A stretch of 64,000 nt of DNA. Source: Salivita marina. Lineage in GTDB: Bacteria; Pseudomonadota; Gammaproteobacteria; Pseudomonadales; Azotimanducaceae. The DNA is taken from assembly GCA_038144425.1 (NCBI GenBank), contig JAYQNS010000003.1:434001-498000 (forward strand), in the 5' to 3' direction. The position numbers and the translations under genes were made by a program. Under the pieces are notes generated by a model. That model saw only the letters and a list, made by a program, of their open reading frames with translations, searched no databases and was not told where the DNA came from. Positions 52,593 to 61,581 of the stretch are shown here, piece by piece. Each line of letters opens with the position of its first letter. Position 1 is the first letter of the stretch.

Positions 52593-53999
52593 ATGAACCT
52601 TCGCCGCCTTTATCGCCTTCACAGTGTCTACACCCTCATCAGCATCGCCGCTCTCGGCTGGGCCAGCCTTGCCCAGGCCACGGACTTCACCCCTAGTGGA
52701 GGCCGGCCCTATTCCGCCGCCGCTCGCCTGACGGTGGGCAGCGATTTCGTGGTGACCTCTGGCGGCATCGCCCAGCCCCAGGACCCCCGCCACTCCGCCG
52801 ACGATCCGGCGCGCTATGGAGACACCTACCTACAAGCCCGCTCCGCCCTCCAGGGTCACGCCCAAACCCTCACGGCCCTCGGCCTCGGGCGAGAGGATGT
52901 GGTCTACGCCCGGGCCTATCTTGTTGCTGATGCAGCGAAAGGCGGGGACTTTGACTGGAGCGGTTGGGATCGGGCCTTCACGGAGTTCTTCGCCCTCGCC
53001 GATGGCACGCAGCATCGCCCAACCCGAACGACCCTGGGCATTAGCCGGCTGGGCCGCCCTGAGCTGCTCATCGAGATTGAGCTCCTCGCCGTCTACCCGG
53101 ACGGGGACGGAGCGCCCCCTACCAGGGCCCTGAACCCCATGCTGTCCCCGCTCACGCGCCCGGGCAGCCGCATCGCCCAGGCCGTTTCCGTGAACGGGAA
53201 CGCGCCCCTCTACTTCACCTCCGGCATGCTCGCGGATCCGGCGAACCCCGAGGCACCGACGAGCGATCCTGCGCACATGGGGCCCATGAGCGCCCAGGCT
53301 CGCTCAGCACTGCAAAAGCTCGATGGGAACCTTCGGGCCCAGGGCCTGACCTTCCGGGACGTCTATTTTCTCCGGGCCATGCTGGCCCCGGATCTGCGCG
53401 AGGGCGGCGCCGTAGACTTCGCCGCCTGGAACGCGGCCTATGATGATTTCTTTAATAACGCTGAAAATCCTCATCGTCCGGCGCGCACCACCATGGCAGC
53501 GCCGGGATTCAACAGCTCGAATCGCATTATCGAGATCGAGGCCTATGCCGCCTACCCAGACGCCCGGGGCGCCCATGGTCACGCCGCCAGCACCGGGGAG
53601 AACGCAAACCTCCTGGCCCATGGCGACCCTAAGAGCTTTCTCGCTGACAGCATGTCCGTCGCCCGCCACGCCGGCCTAACCCTGGTATCCGGCAGCATTG
53701 CGAAGGCTGGGGTACCCCGGGAAGCAGGCATGGAAGCCCAAGCCCGCTCTGCCCTGGAAACCCTCGGTGAGCGCCTCGCCTCCCAAGGCCTGAGCTTCGA
53801 GGACGTGGTACAGCTCCGGGCCTACCTCAACGTGGGCGACGACTTCCCGGGGCAATTCCAGGCCTGGAACCGTGCCTACGGCGCCTTCTTCAACAACGAA
53901 GCCAATCCTCATCGCCCCGTGCGCACAGCCCTCCCCGTGGTCGCCCTGCCGGGGCAAGCCCTCATCGAAATCGAGGCCACGGCGGTGGCCCCGCGCTAG
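52593..53999 (+). CDS. Exported protein with three tandem Rid (YjgF/UK114) domains
   Basis: A 468-residue protein with a signal peptide (LHSVYTLISIAALGWASLAQA) followed by three RidA-like domains at about 30-160, 180-320 and 340-465. Each ends in a related block: RPTRTTLGISRL...LIEIELLA, RPARTTMAAPGF...IIEIEAYA, RPVRTALPVVAL...LIEIEATA. The Arg that in RidA binds the imine/enamine carboxylate is kept in all three. RidA normally works in the cytoplasm as a deaminase of reactive enamines, so an exported triple copy is unusual. Its substrate is unknown. Confidence 0.85.
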   Translation: MNLRRLYRLHSVYTLISIAALGWASLAQATDFTPSGGRPYSAAARLTVGSDFVVTSGGIAQPQDPRHSADDPARYGDTYLQARSALQGHAQTLTALGLGREDVVYARAYLVADAAKGGDFDWSGWDRAFTEFFALADGTQHRPTRTTLGISRLGRPELLIEIELLAVYPDGDGAPPTRALNPMLSPLTRPGSRIAQAVSVNGNAPLYFTSGMLADPANPEAPTSDPAHMGPMSAQARSALQKLDGNLRAQGLTFRDVYFLRAMLAPDLREGGAVDFAAWNAAYDDFFNNAENPHRPARTTMAAPGFNSSNRIIEIEAYAAYPDARGAHGHAASTGENANLLAHGDPKSFLADSMSVARHAGLTLVSGSIAKAGVPREAGMEAQARSALETLGERLASQGLSFEDVVQLRAYLNVGDDFPGQFQAWNRAYGAFFNNEANPHRPVRTALPVVALPGQALIEIEATAVAPR

Positions 54000-54023
54000 C
54001 AGCGGGGGCGGGCTACGCCCCCG

Positions 54024-55151
54024 ATGGCTAGCATGCTTCAGCGCTGGGGCTGGCTCCGGCGCCGGAAGGGCCGGAGCGTGCTGTGCCTTCAGCTCGGGCC
54101 TGAGGACGCCGAGGGCGGGCCCTGGGCACCCCTTTTCAAGGCGCTGACGCAACGCTTCCCCCGGCTTCGCTGCTACAGCTACGGCCTAGCTAAGGGAACG
54201 CCCTTGGGCACCCTCCCCGGACCCGAGGCCTGGCCCCGCTTGCTCCTTCGGGCCAAGGCCCACGGCGTATTCCTCTCGGGAGGACCCTCCCCCCCGGGGC
54301 TGGCGGAGGCCTGCCTGGCCCTCTCGCTGCCGCTCTTTGAAGCGGCCCCGGGGGGCGCCTGGAACGCACCAGAGGGGGCCCGGGAAGGCAGCGCCGATGC
54401 CCTCCTCAGCCGCTTTGAGCGTGCCCTCGCCCAGGGACCCGCGCGAAGCGCCCGCGCTCGGCGAGGCGATCGCCTTCTTCGGGCCCTGGCCCGGCGGCGC
54501 TTTGAACGACTGTCAGATTTGGCGGCGCTTCGGGCAGCCCTCGGCCATCCGGAGGTAATCTGGGCCCTGGGCAATGGGCCGTCCAGCGAAGACCCCACCC
54601 TTGCATCGGCCGCCTACGACAGTCTTTTTCGGGTCAACCACAGCTGGAAGGCCCGGGGCTTTCTGAGCCAGCCGGAGGTGGTGTTTACGGGGCTCCGGGG
54701 CACCGTCGCCGCCGTGCCCGCAAAAACGCTTCTGATCTTCCAGCGGGAAGCGGATTTCGAAGGCCTTTTGCCCCGCTGCGCCTTTCTGCTCGGCCGACGG
54801 CGCTTTGTGACGGCAGAGCAGCTCGGGCTCTTCCCGGACACCGGGGGGGTGTTCCGCCCCACAAATGGTGCGATCATGATTGCGGTGGCCGTGGCGCTCG
54901 CGCCAAAGCGCTTGCGGATCGCGGGCATGGACCTCTTCGCCCATCCAGCGGGGGCCTACCCCGGGGACGAAGCAACGCCCAACGCCTACACCGTGGCCCA
55001 CGACCGCCAGGATGAGCTGTCCTTTTTGGCCGCCCAACTTACGCATTATGAGGGCACGCTAGAGACCACCAGCCCCGTGCTCAAAACCGCTTTAGCCGAG
55101 CGCGGGCTTATCGTTCACGACGTCACGCAAGAAAATGAGGACCCCCGGTGA
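54024..55151 (+). CDS. Putative sialyltransferase-like glycosyltransferase
   Basis: A 375-residue protein without a close family call. Residues 175-225 (VIWALGNGPSSEDPTLASAA, then LFRVNHSW) resemble the L-motif region of GT29-type sialyltransferases and related GT42/Maf enzymes (GNGPS followed by FRVN), and FRPTNGAIMIAVAVALAPKR and RIAGMDLF follow in a compatible order. The first ~130 residues form another, unassigned domain. No CMP-sialate genes are in the window, so donor identity is open. It overlaps the next gene by GTGA at 55148-55151. Confidence 0.55.
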   Translation: MASMLQRWGWLRRRKGRSVLCLQLGPEDAEGGPWAPLFKALTQRFPRLRCYSYGLAKGTPLGTLPGPEAWPRLLLRAKAHGVFLSGGPSPPGLAEACLALSLPLFEAAPGGAWNAPEGAREGSADALLSRFERALAQGPARSARARRGDRLLRALARRRFERLSDLAALRAALGHPEVIWALGNGPSSEDPTLASAAYDSLFRVNHSWKARGFLSQPEVVFTGLRGTVAAVPAKTLLIFQREADFEGLLPRCAFLLGRRRFVTAEQLGLFPDTGGVFRPTNGAIMIAVAVALAPKRLRIAGMDLFAHPAGAYPGDEATPNAYTVAHDRQDELSFLAAQLTHYEGTLETTSPVLKTALAERGLIVHDVTQENEDPR

Positions 55152-56587
55152 AAGCAGCGGCAAAAGGCGAATTCAAAACGCGCCCCTACCATAAGACCCT
55201 TCGCGGGGCCCTCGGCATGGAGGGCGTGCGCCGCCCCGGCGATCGCAAGGCCCCAGTGCTCGTGGCCCTGGACCCGGACCCCAGCGTCACCCCCTCGGAA
55301 AAGCCTCCGGTGCGCATCTACCTGGGCTCGGAGCCCGCCCAGTACCGGGCGGAGCGGGTGTTTGTCTGGTCCGTGAAAAAGCACCGCGACCCCAGTCGCC
55401 GCTACGAGATCTACCTCATGAAGGATCTCGAAGGCTTCGACCGAAGCAAGTGGAAGACCGGGTTTACCAACTATCGCTATGCCATTCCGGCGCTGGCCGG
55501 TAACCAAGGCCGGGCGATCTACAACGATGTCGACCAGATCTATCTCGCCGACCCCGCCGAACTCTTCGATGCGCCCATGGGCGAGGCCGCGGTCCTCAGC
55601 ATCAACGACAAGGAAACGTCCGTGATGCTCCTCGACTGCGAGAAGCTCGCACCCCTTTGGCGCCTCGAGGAAACGCAGCGGCTGCAAAAGCATAAGCACT
55701 ATCGAGGGCTGGTCCACGATGCCGGGCTCTGGGGCCATATGGCCGGCGTTTGGAATGCCCGAGATCACGAATATGTGGCCGGGGAGAGCAAGCTTCTTCA
55801 TTACACGATTTTGCATACCCAGCCCTGGGCGCCCTTCCCAGAGCAGCTTCGCTACGGCGCGAACGCCAACGGTGAGCTGTGGCACGCGCTGGAGCGGGAA
55901 GCGGACAACGCAGGCTACACCCTCTTCACAAAAGCCGAGCCCAGCGCCCGCTACCACGAACTCTTGGCCATGTATGCCTCCATGCACGAGGAAGGTCGGC
56001 CGGAGTCGGGACATGCTGCCAAGGACACCTTCAAGGGCATTTCCCTCACCGAACACATCGCGCCGGTCGCGAAGCTTCTCAAGCGCACGGATAGCCAATC
56101 GCTCCTGGACTTTGGCGCTGGCAAGGGTCAGCTCTATAGGGACGATCCCGCCCAGCCAGGGACGCGCCACAAGCACATGGACGCCTGGCCCGGCGTTTCC
56201 GTGACCTGCTACGACCCCGGCTACGCCCCCTTCTCCGACCCCTACGAAGGAACCTATGACGGCGTCATCAGCACGGACGTGCTCGAGCACATCCCCGAGG
56301 AAGACATTCCCTGGGTCTTGGACGACCTCTTCGCCCAGGCCAAGACGTTTATCTATGCCGTGGCCGCTTGCTACCCAGCGAAGAAGATCATGCCCGACGG
56401 CACCAATGCCCACTGCACCAACCAGCCTCCGGCCTGGTGGGCAGGGCAGATCGCCCTCGCCGCACGCCGGAATCCTGGAATTCGCTGGGTGCTCTGCACC
56501 CAGGAAAAGAGCTTGTGGAGCTTTGAGCAGCGCAAAAAGCTCACCAAAAAGGGGGTCCGCAGCCGCTATTTCGAGGGAGTTGGGTGA
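55148..56587 (+). CDS. Glycosyltransferase-methyltransferase fusion protein
   Basis: A 479-residue two-domain protein. Residues 55-265 resemble a GT8-like nucleotide-sugar transferase: YLGSEPAQYRAERVFVWS, RYEIYLMKDL, and a metal-binding DVD at 127-129 in IYNDVDQIYLADP. Residues 319-479 are a class I SAM methyltransferase with motif I LLDFGAGKGQ and DVLEHIPEED. A GTG start overlaps the upstream stop. The fusion suggests a sugar is transferred and then methylated, or a glycan end is capped. Substrates are unknown. Confidence 0.7.
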   Translation: MKAAAKGEFKTRPYHKTLRGALGMEGVRRPGDRKAPVLVALDPDPSVTPSEKPPVRIYLGSEPAQYRAERVFVWSVKKHRDPSRRYEIYLMKDLEGFDRSKWKTGFTNYRYAIPALAGNQGRAIYNDVDQIYLADPAELFDAPMGEAAVLSINDKETSVMLLDCEKLAPLWRLEETQRLQKHKHYRGLVHDAGLWGHMAGVWNARDHEYVAGESKLLHYTILHTQPWAPFPEQLRYGANANGELWHALEREADNAGYTLFTKAEPSARYHELLAMYASMHEEGRPESGHAAKDTFKGISLTEHIAPVAKLLKRTDSQSLLDFGAGKGQLYRDDPAQPGTRHKHMDAWPGVSVTCYDPGYAPFSDPYEGTYDGVISTDVLEHIPEEDIPWVLDDLFAQAKTFIYAVAACYPAKKIMPDGTNAHCTNQPPAWWAGQIALAARRNPGIRWVLCTQEKSLWSFEQRKKLTKKGVRSRYFEGVG

Positions 56588-56599
56588 GGGCTGAACCCC

Positions 56600-57241
56600 G
56601 TGGTGCGGCATCTGGTATTCGACCTGGGCAACGTGCTCCTGGCCTGGGATCCGCTGACCGTAACCCTGCCTCCGGCGCTGGCCGGACAATGGGATGAAGT
56701 GAGCCAACGCGCTGCCCGGGAAGCTCTATTCCTGGGCCCAGGCTGGCAAGCCCTCGACGCCGGCACCCTCTCCGCGGAAACGCTCGTAGCGCAGTGCAGC
56801 GAGGAAACGAGCCTTCCACAAGCACTATTTGTAGCCCTTGTGGAAGCCATGCCCGCAAGCCTGGTGCCGATCACGCCCATGCTGGCCTTCCTAGCTCGAG
56901 TCGCCGCCCACACTCCCTGCCATCTCCTTTCCAACATCGCTCACCACACCTGGCGGGCCGTTTGCCAACGCCACGCCTTTCACCACTGCTTCCAAAGCAT
57001 GACGCTTTCCTACGCCGTTGGCGTGAATAAACCGGCAGAACGGATCTATGCCCACAGCTTTACCGCCGGCGCCTTTGCACCGGAAAACGCGGTGTTTATC
57101 GATGATCGCAAAGAGAATCTCGTCGCAAGCGAAGCTCTGGGGATGGCAGGGCTGCATCTGCCCACCCCCGCGCAGGCCGACGCCGCGATTACCAGCCTTT
57201 CACGGTGGCTAGGGGGCGGGCCCCTAGAACAGGTTTCGTAA
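56600..57241 (+). CDS. HAD superfamily phosphatase, YihX-like
   Basis: A 213-residue HAD hydrolase. Motif I is the variant VFDLGNVLLAWD, motif II is LLSNIAH, and motif III/IV is VFIDDRKENL. This pattern is found in YihX-type glucose-1-phosphatases and other soluble phosphatases. The start is GTG 56600 after GAGGG. It lies 12 bp after the fusion gene, so it could dephosphorylate a sugar of the same pathway. Its 3' end overlaps the convergent oxygenase gene by 18 bp. Confidence 0.8.
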   Translation: MVRHLVFDLGNVLLAWDPLTVTLPPALAGQWDEVSQRAAREALFLGPGWQALDAGTLSAETLVAQCSEETSLPQALFVALVEAMPASLVPITPMLAFLARVAAHTPCHLLSNIAHHTWRAVCQRHAFHHCFQSMTLSYAVGVNKPAERIYAHSFTAGAFAPENAVFIDDRKENLVASEALGMAGLHLPTPAQADAAITSLSRWLGGGPLEQVS

Positions 57242-58063
57242 TCGCCCCGTTAAGGATGACCAGCTAGGGTCGTGGAGGAAGTGCCCCCGCGCCTCGCGTC
57301 CGCCATAGCACTCCGCGGTAATCGCAATGTAGCGCCGGGGCCGCTCGGTCACGGAGCGGGGCTCCACGGCGTGGATCGCACGCGCGCCGTTTAGCCATCC
57401 CACGAGCGTATTCGCCTGGTAAGGGACCTGCTTGACTCGGGTTACGCGATGCTCGGGAATCTTCTTGTAATGGCGCCGGGGATAGAGCCGCCCCTTCGGC
57501 GCATAGAGCTCGAAAGCGCCCCCCTCGCAGTCATCCTCCGGATCCCGCAGATAGAGCAACGTCGAAAAGAGCTTCGCAGGACTGTCGACGTGCGGCCCCC
57601 GCGCCGGGACCGGCGTCTTCACCGGGCTGTTCACCCCAAAGAGACAGTCAAGCACGACGTCCGTCTCCCGATTGGCGGCGCTGTCCCACTTGCCCGGGGA
57701 CCGAACGCCGACGGTAAAGGCCTCGAGCGGCTTTCCAAAATTGTCCTCCAGGCGCGGATGGGCCGAGCGCATCGCGTCTCCCCAGAGCGCCAGGAGCTGC
57801 TTGAAGAAGGTCGGTGCCGTGTGGGCCTCAAAAAACGCGCGCCAGGGGGGGGGCACGGCGTCGTCGGAGAGCACCTCCGAGGCCGACTTCAGGTAGGGAC
57901 GGTTGTTCTCAAGTTCGCCCGCGCCAGCCACGTATTCGAGGCTGGGGAAGCTCTCCGCCAGCTCCTTAAAGAGGGGTTCGGGAAGCGCCCCTTCAATGGC
58001 GTAGTGATCGAAGGGCTCGCGCTGCAGATGAGCGGCCGTTAGGCAATCAAGAACTGTGGTCAT
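57224..58063 (-). CDS. 2-oxoglutarate-Fe(II) oxygenase family protein
   Basis: A 279-residue oxygenase with the facial triad: His and Asp in RGPHVDSPAKLFS and the distal His in ARAIHAVEPRSVTERPRRYI, where the following Arg binds 2-oxoglutarate. It would hydroxylate or demethylate an unknown substrate. It follows the methyltransferase-like gene with four overlapping bases, so these two are coupled and face the glycosyltransferase genes convergently. Confidence 0.83.
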   Translation of the reverse strand: MTTVLDCLTAAHLQREPFDHYAIEGALPEPLFKELAESFPSLEYVAGAGELENNRPYLKSASEVLSDDAVPPPWRAFFEAHTAPTFFKQLLALWGDAMRSAHPRLEDNFGKPLEAFTVGVRSPGKWDSAANRETDVVLDCLFGVNSPVKTPVPARGPHVDSPAKLFSTLLYLRDPEDDCEGGAFELYAPKGRLYPRRHYKKIPEHRVTRVKQVPYQANTLVGWLNGARAIHAVEPRSVTERPRRYIAITAECYGGREARGHFLHDPSWSSLTGRLRNLF

Positions 58064-58971
58064 GCCTCTGCCCCCGCGGTGGTGCCGTATTCCCTTGCCA
58101 GGCTGTCATCGCCGATATCTTCGGCGTAGCGCAGTTGAATTGGCGTTTTAAAGGGCGCGTCCTCAAGCTTGCGCATGATGGTGAAGAGCAGGAGCTTGGG
58201 GCGCTTGCGCTGAAGGCGACGGAGCTCCCGGTGGAAACGGCGCCCGTCATCCTGGGGGCGAAAGTAGAAGCCAAGCTGGTCGAGCAAGGTCGCCTTCGGC
58301 GGCTTTGCCCCCGCCAGCAGCCAGCGCAGCGGTACCCTACGCTCGTCGAGCAGCATTTCCGGGATGGGCTCCTCGCTCTGGGGTGGCACCGCCAAAAAGC
58401 CGTGGCCCGTGCGGGCCCCTACGCCCATGGCCAGCATGCGGTAGCCATTGGCCTCGGCCACCGCGTAGTAAAGATTCGGGTGAAAGGAATAGAAGCCGTG
58501 ATTTACGTACTCGATGAAGGGCATGACGTGAATCATCACGCCTCCCACCTTGGTTAGGGCGTGCACATTCCGGAAGATCGCATCCTGATTAAAGACGTGC
58601 TCCCCTGTGCCGTTGTTGGTGCATAGGGAAAAGGTACGGTGATAGCCGTAGGTGGCCGCAAGGTCCTTGTTCAGATCCATCACCAGGCTGCCGTACAGAT
58701 CATTCACGTCGATGGCCTGGTAATCCTGAAAGCCGAGCATGCGCATGTAAGCCCCGGCCTGATCCCGGCGCGCCTCCGGGCTTTTTGCCAGGAGCCCCTC
58801 GATGCCCGCCTGATCAATTCCACCGTGTCCCTTCGAGCGCGCCAGCACCGTGCGCAGGGCCCGCTGATCCGCATTCAGCGTTTGGTTGCCCAGCTCGATG
58901 ACATCGGGGGAAGGCTCCACCAAATCCACTAAGCCGCGGGCCAGGAGGGTAAACAACGGATTGAAGCTCAT
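58060..58971 (-). CDS. SAM-dependent methyltransferase-like protein
   Basis: A 303-residue protein with a class I methyltransferase-like core. The glycine loop is diverged (SLCTNNGTGEHVFNQ), then LTKVGGVMIHVMPFIEYVNHGFYSF, the pattern seen in methyltransferases tied to surface polysaccharide or nonulosonate loci. GAGGAG precedes ATG 58971. The loss of the consensus GxGxG means SAM binding is not certain. It is coupled to the 2OG oxygenase gene. Confidence 0.68.
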   Translation of the reverse strand: MSFNPLFTLLARGLVDLVEPSPDVIELGNQTLNADQRALRTVLARSKGHGGIDQAGIEGLLAKSPEARRDQAGAYMRMLGFQDYQAIDVNDLYGSLVMDLNKDLAATYGYHRTFSLCTNNGTGEHVFNQDAIFRNVHALTKVGGVMIHVMPFIEYVNHGFYSFHPNLYYAVAEANGYRMLAMGVGARTGHGFLAVPPQSEEPIPEMLLDERRVPLRWLLAGAKPPKATLLDQLGFYFRPQDDGRRFHRELRRLQRKRPKLLLFTIMRKLEDAPFKTPIQLRYAEDIGDDSLAREYGTTAGAEA

Positions 58972-59059
58972 GACGATCTCCTCAGGGGAAGCGGCGATGC
59001 CTCCGCGGCGCATTGTCCGACCCTGCCACGAGGGGCGCAAGCACGGGAAAAGCCTGGAT

Positions 59060-59809
59060 TTAAAACAACCCACCCTGCGCCGCTGCGGGAGGTTCGGGGG
59101 CGGGATCACCGAAGACCCAGGGTGCGCCGAGGGGTTCGAGGAGCGCCCTATCCCGCTGCCGCGCATCCCCCACCGCTGGCCCGAGGGGCAAGGCCTCCAG
59201 GGGGACGGCGGCCTGGGGCGCGGCCAGACCCCGGGCGAGCACCTCCGGCGCGAGGCCGCCAAGCCAGGCTCGGGCGCCGGCGAGGGTCAGAAGCCGCGGC
59301 TCACGATGATGTAGCCACTGCAGTTGGGGCCGGGCAGGACAAGTGAGCACGGCAAAGCCCCCGGCCTCACCGCCGTCCGCCCCCGGTGCGTTTGAGCTCA
59401 GAGCGGGTCGCCCTACCCCTGCTAGGTATAGGGGAGCCGGCGTAGGGGACCGAAGCAAATAGGGCAGGCGCCGTCCATCCGGGAGTCGCCACCACTCCAT
59501 AAAACTTGTGACGGGAAAGACGCAACGATGAGTGGGCAGCCAAGGCCCGTAGAGCGGACTCGCCAGGGCCCGTTCGCACCGAGCGTTGAAGGTGGTGAGC
59601 CCTGCACCGGCGGAGGGCGGCGCGGGGAACCACCAACGCTGCCGCGCAAGGGTCCCGTCTTGGCGCAGGACCGGCACCCACGCTTGCGGAGCCACGTTAA
59701 TTTGCGCGTCACCATAGACGTCCGCCAGCGGCCAGCCCGAAGCCTCCGGCCACGCCACCGCAAGGGCTTCCCCAAGGGCGGGCCCCTCGATGTTCACCCG
59801 CCCGCACAT
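59060..59809 (-). CDS. SOS response-associated peptidase, YedK/HMCES family
   Basis: A 249-residue SRAP protein that forms a covalent thiazolidine link to abasic sites in single-stranded DNA. The catalytic Cys2 is in place when translation starts at ATG 59809 (MCGRVN), which decides the start because the N-terminal Met must be removed to expose Cys. Other conserved parts are NARCER, SFMEWW with catalytic Glu, and the His in HHREPRLL. It is divergent from a thiolase across 102 bp. Confidence 0.93.
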   Translation of the reverse strand: MCGRVNIEGPALGEALAVAWPEASGWPLADVYGDAQINVAPQAWVPVLRQDGTLARQRWWFPAPPSAGAGLTTFNARCERALASPLYGPWLPTHRCVFPVTSFMEWWRLPDGRRLPYLLRSPTPAPLYLAGVGRPALSSNAPGADGGEAGGFAVLTCPARPQLQWLHHREPRLLTLAGARAWLGGLAPEVLARGLAAPQAAVPLEALPLGPAVGDARQRDRALLEPLGAPWVFGDPAPEPPAAAQGGLF

Positions 59810-59911
59810 GGCCCCGCCCCGCGCTTGGCGCCGCCAGCCCAAGGCCGGCATAATCGGACCGCTTTAAACATCACCCACGCCTCAAGAATGTTGCTTTAAG
59901 GGAGAGCCCTC

Positions 59912-61084
59912 ATGGGAGAAGCATATATCGTTGCGGCAAGCCGCACCGCTGGAGGCCGTCGCAACGGTCGCCTCAAGGATTGGCATGCTGCGGATCTCGC
60001 AGGCAAGGTGCTCGATGACGTCGTCGCCCGCGCCAAGGCCGATCCGGCCCTCGTCGACGATGTGATTATGGGTTGCGTTAGCCAAGCCGGTGAACAGAGC
60101 ACGAACATCGCCCGCAACGCGATCCTCTGCTCCAGCCTCCCCGAGAGCGTCCCCGGGACCTCCGTCGACCGCCAGTGTGGCTCATCCCAACAGGCGCTCC
60201 ACTTTGCTGCCCAGGCCGTCATGTCCGGCGCCATGGACTGCGTCATCGCCGCCGGAGTCGAGATGATGACTCGGGTCCCCATGGGCGCCGCGATTCGTCC
60301 AGCCTACGAGGCCGGCTTCGGCATGCCCTACGGCAAGGCTATGCAGACGCGCTATCCAAATGTCATGTTCAGCCAGTTTGCCGGCGCGGAAATGGTCGCG
60401 AAGAAGTATGGCCTTGAGAAGGCAACGCTCGACGCCTACGGCCTCGAAAGCCACAAGCGGGCCATCAAGGCCGTGGAAAACGGCTGGTTTAAAAATGAGA
60501 TCCTGCCGATTCCCGTGACCCTCGAGGACGGTACGGAGGCCCTTCATGAGGTGGATGAAGGCATTCGCTTTGATGCGAGCCTTGAAGCCATCTCCTCCGT
60601 AAAACTTCTGGCGGAAGACGGTCGCCTCACCGCGGCAACCTCCTCTCAAATCTGCGACGGCGCCTCCGCTGTGATGGTGGTAAACGAAGCTGGCCTCAAG
60701 GCCCTAGGGGCCCCGCCCCTTGCCCGCATCCACCACATGACGGTTGTGGGCGGCGACCCGGTCATCATGCTCGAGGCCCCCATCCCAGGTACCAAGAGGG
60801 CGCTGGAAAAAACGGACATGTCCATCAATGACATCGACCTCTTCGAGGTGAACGAAGCTTTCGCTTCCGTCCCCGTGGCCTGGCTGCAGGAAACGGGCGC
60901 CGACCCGGCGCGACTCAATGTTCACGGCGGGGCAATTTCGCTGGGACATCCCCTTGGAGCCTCCGGCACCAAGCTCATGACCACCCTCCTCGGCGCATTG
61001 CAGACCCATGACAAACGCTGGGGTCTGCAAACCATGTGCGAAGGCGGCGGCTTGGCCAACGTCACCATCATCGAGCGCCTTTAG
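59912..61084 (+). CDS. Acetyl-CoA acyltransferase (thiolase)
   Basis: A 390-residue thiolase with the complete active site: nucleophile Cys89 (DRQCGSSQ), His346 (GHPLGASGTK) and Cys376 (MCEGGGLAN). It carries out the last step of beta-oxidation or the reverse condensation. No FadB partner is adjacent. Two hairpins lie between it and the cold-shock gene. Confidence 0.93.
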   Translation: MGEAYIVAASRTAGGRRNGRLKDWHAADLAGKVLDDVVARAKADPALVDDVIMGCVSQAGEQSTNIARNAILCSSLPESVPGTSVDRQCGSSQQALHFAAQAVMSGAMDCVIAAGVEMMTRVPMGAAIRPAYEAGFGMPYGKAMQTRYPNVMFSQFAGAEMVAKKYGLEKATLDAYGLESHKRAIKAVENGWFKNEILPIPVTLEDGTEALHEVDEGIRFDASLEAISSVKLLAEDGRLTAATSSQICDGASAVMVVNEAGLKALGAPPLARIHHMTVVGGDPVIMLEAPIPGTKRALEKTDMSINDIDLFEVNEAFASVPVAWLQETGADPARLNVHGGAISLGHPLGASGTKLMTTLLGALQTHDKRWGLQTMCEGGGLANVTIIERL

Positions 61085-61098
61085 GCGGCAAAGCCTGG

Positions 61099-61151
61099 GC
61101 CGCCATCGCCCGATGGCGGCATCACTCCAAGCCAGCGGGCTTCGCTGGCTT
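61099..61151 (+). terminator. Two tandem stem-loops between thiolase and cold-shock genes
   Basis: GCCGCCATCG (61099-61108) pairs perfectly with CGATGGCGGC (61111-61120) around two bases, and AAGCCAGCG (61129-61137) pairs with CGCTGGCTT (61143-61151) around a GGCTT loop. No T tract follows, so they are at best weak terminators or RNA structures. TTGACT at 61172-61177 could be a -35 for the cold-shock gene, with a poor TACCAT -10 at 61193-61198. Confidence 0.5.
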
Positions 61152-61276
61152 GACCGCTCGTCGGACGCTATTTGACTTTCCTCTGATTTAGGTACCATCG
61201 CGAGAGTCCGGCGACGTTCGTCGGTCGTGAACACCAAGGGAGCCCTGCTCCCCGATTCAGAGAAAGAGGAACGATC

Positions 61277-61489
61277 TTGGATCAGCAAGTAACTGGCGTT
61301 GTGAAGTGGTTCAACGACGAAAAAGGTTTCGGCTTCATTCAGCGGGAAGGGGACAAGGATGTCTTTGTCCACTACACCGCGATCAATGGCTCCGGACGCC
61401 GCACCCTCGTTGAAGGCCAGCAGGTCACCTTTGACGTGACCATGGGCCAGAAGGGTCCGCAAGCCGCCAACGTGACCATCGCCGAATAA
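61277..61489 (+). CDS. Cold-shock domain protein (CspA family)
   Basis: A 70-residue nucleic-acid-binding protein with RNP1 (KGFGFIQREG) and RNP2 (DVFVHYTAI). It probably melts RNA structure. Translation must start at TTG 61277, preceded by AAGAGGA, because there is no ATG in frame before the conserved VTGVVKWFNDEKG. About 190 bp of leader precede it, consistent with the long 5' UTRs of cold-shock genes. Confidence 0.93.
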   Translation: MDQQVTGVVKWFNDEKGFGFIQREGDKDVFVHYTAINGSGRRTLVEGQQVTFDVTMGQKGPQAANVTIAE

Positions 61490-61560
61490 GCAGCTCCACG
61501 GCGCGTCGGAGCGTCGGCGCCCGCTAGGCTAGCAGGGAAGCGCTATACTAGGTTCACGCC

Positions 61561-61581
61561 ATGGGAAGGGGTGGACCGTGA
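61561..61581 (+). CDS. Possible six-codon leader peptide
   Basis: ATG at 61561 encodes MGRGGP and stops at TGA 61579-61581, which overlaps the GTG start of the formyltransferase gene (GTGA). This could couple translation, but such short frames arise by chance; no conservation evidence is available. Confidence 0.15.
   Translation: MGRGGP

Noticed and set aside
55115..56707. 530-codon open frame on the minus strand
   Set aside because: It is antisense to the glycosyltransferase-methyltransferase gene, which has clear motifs on the plus strand; long antisense frames are common in GC-rich DNA.
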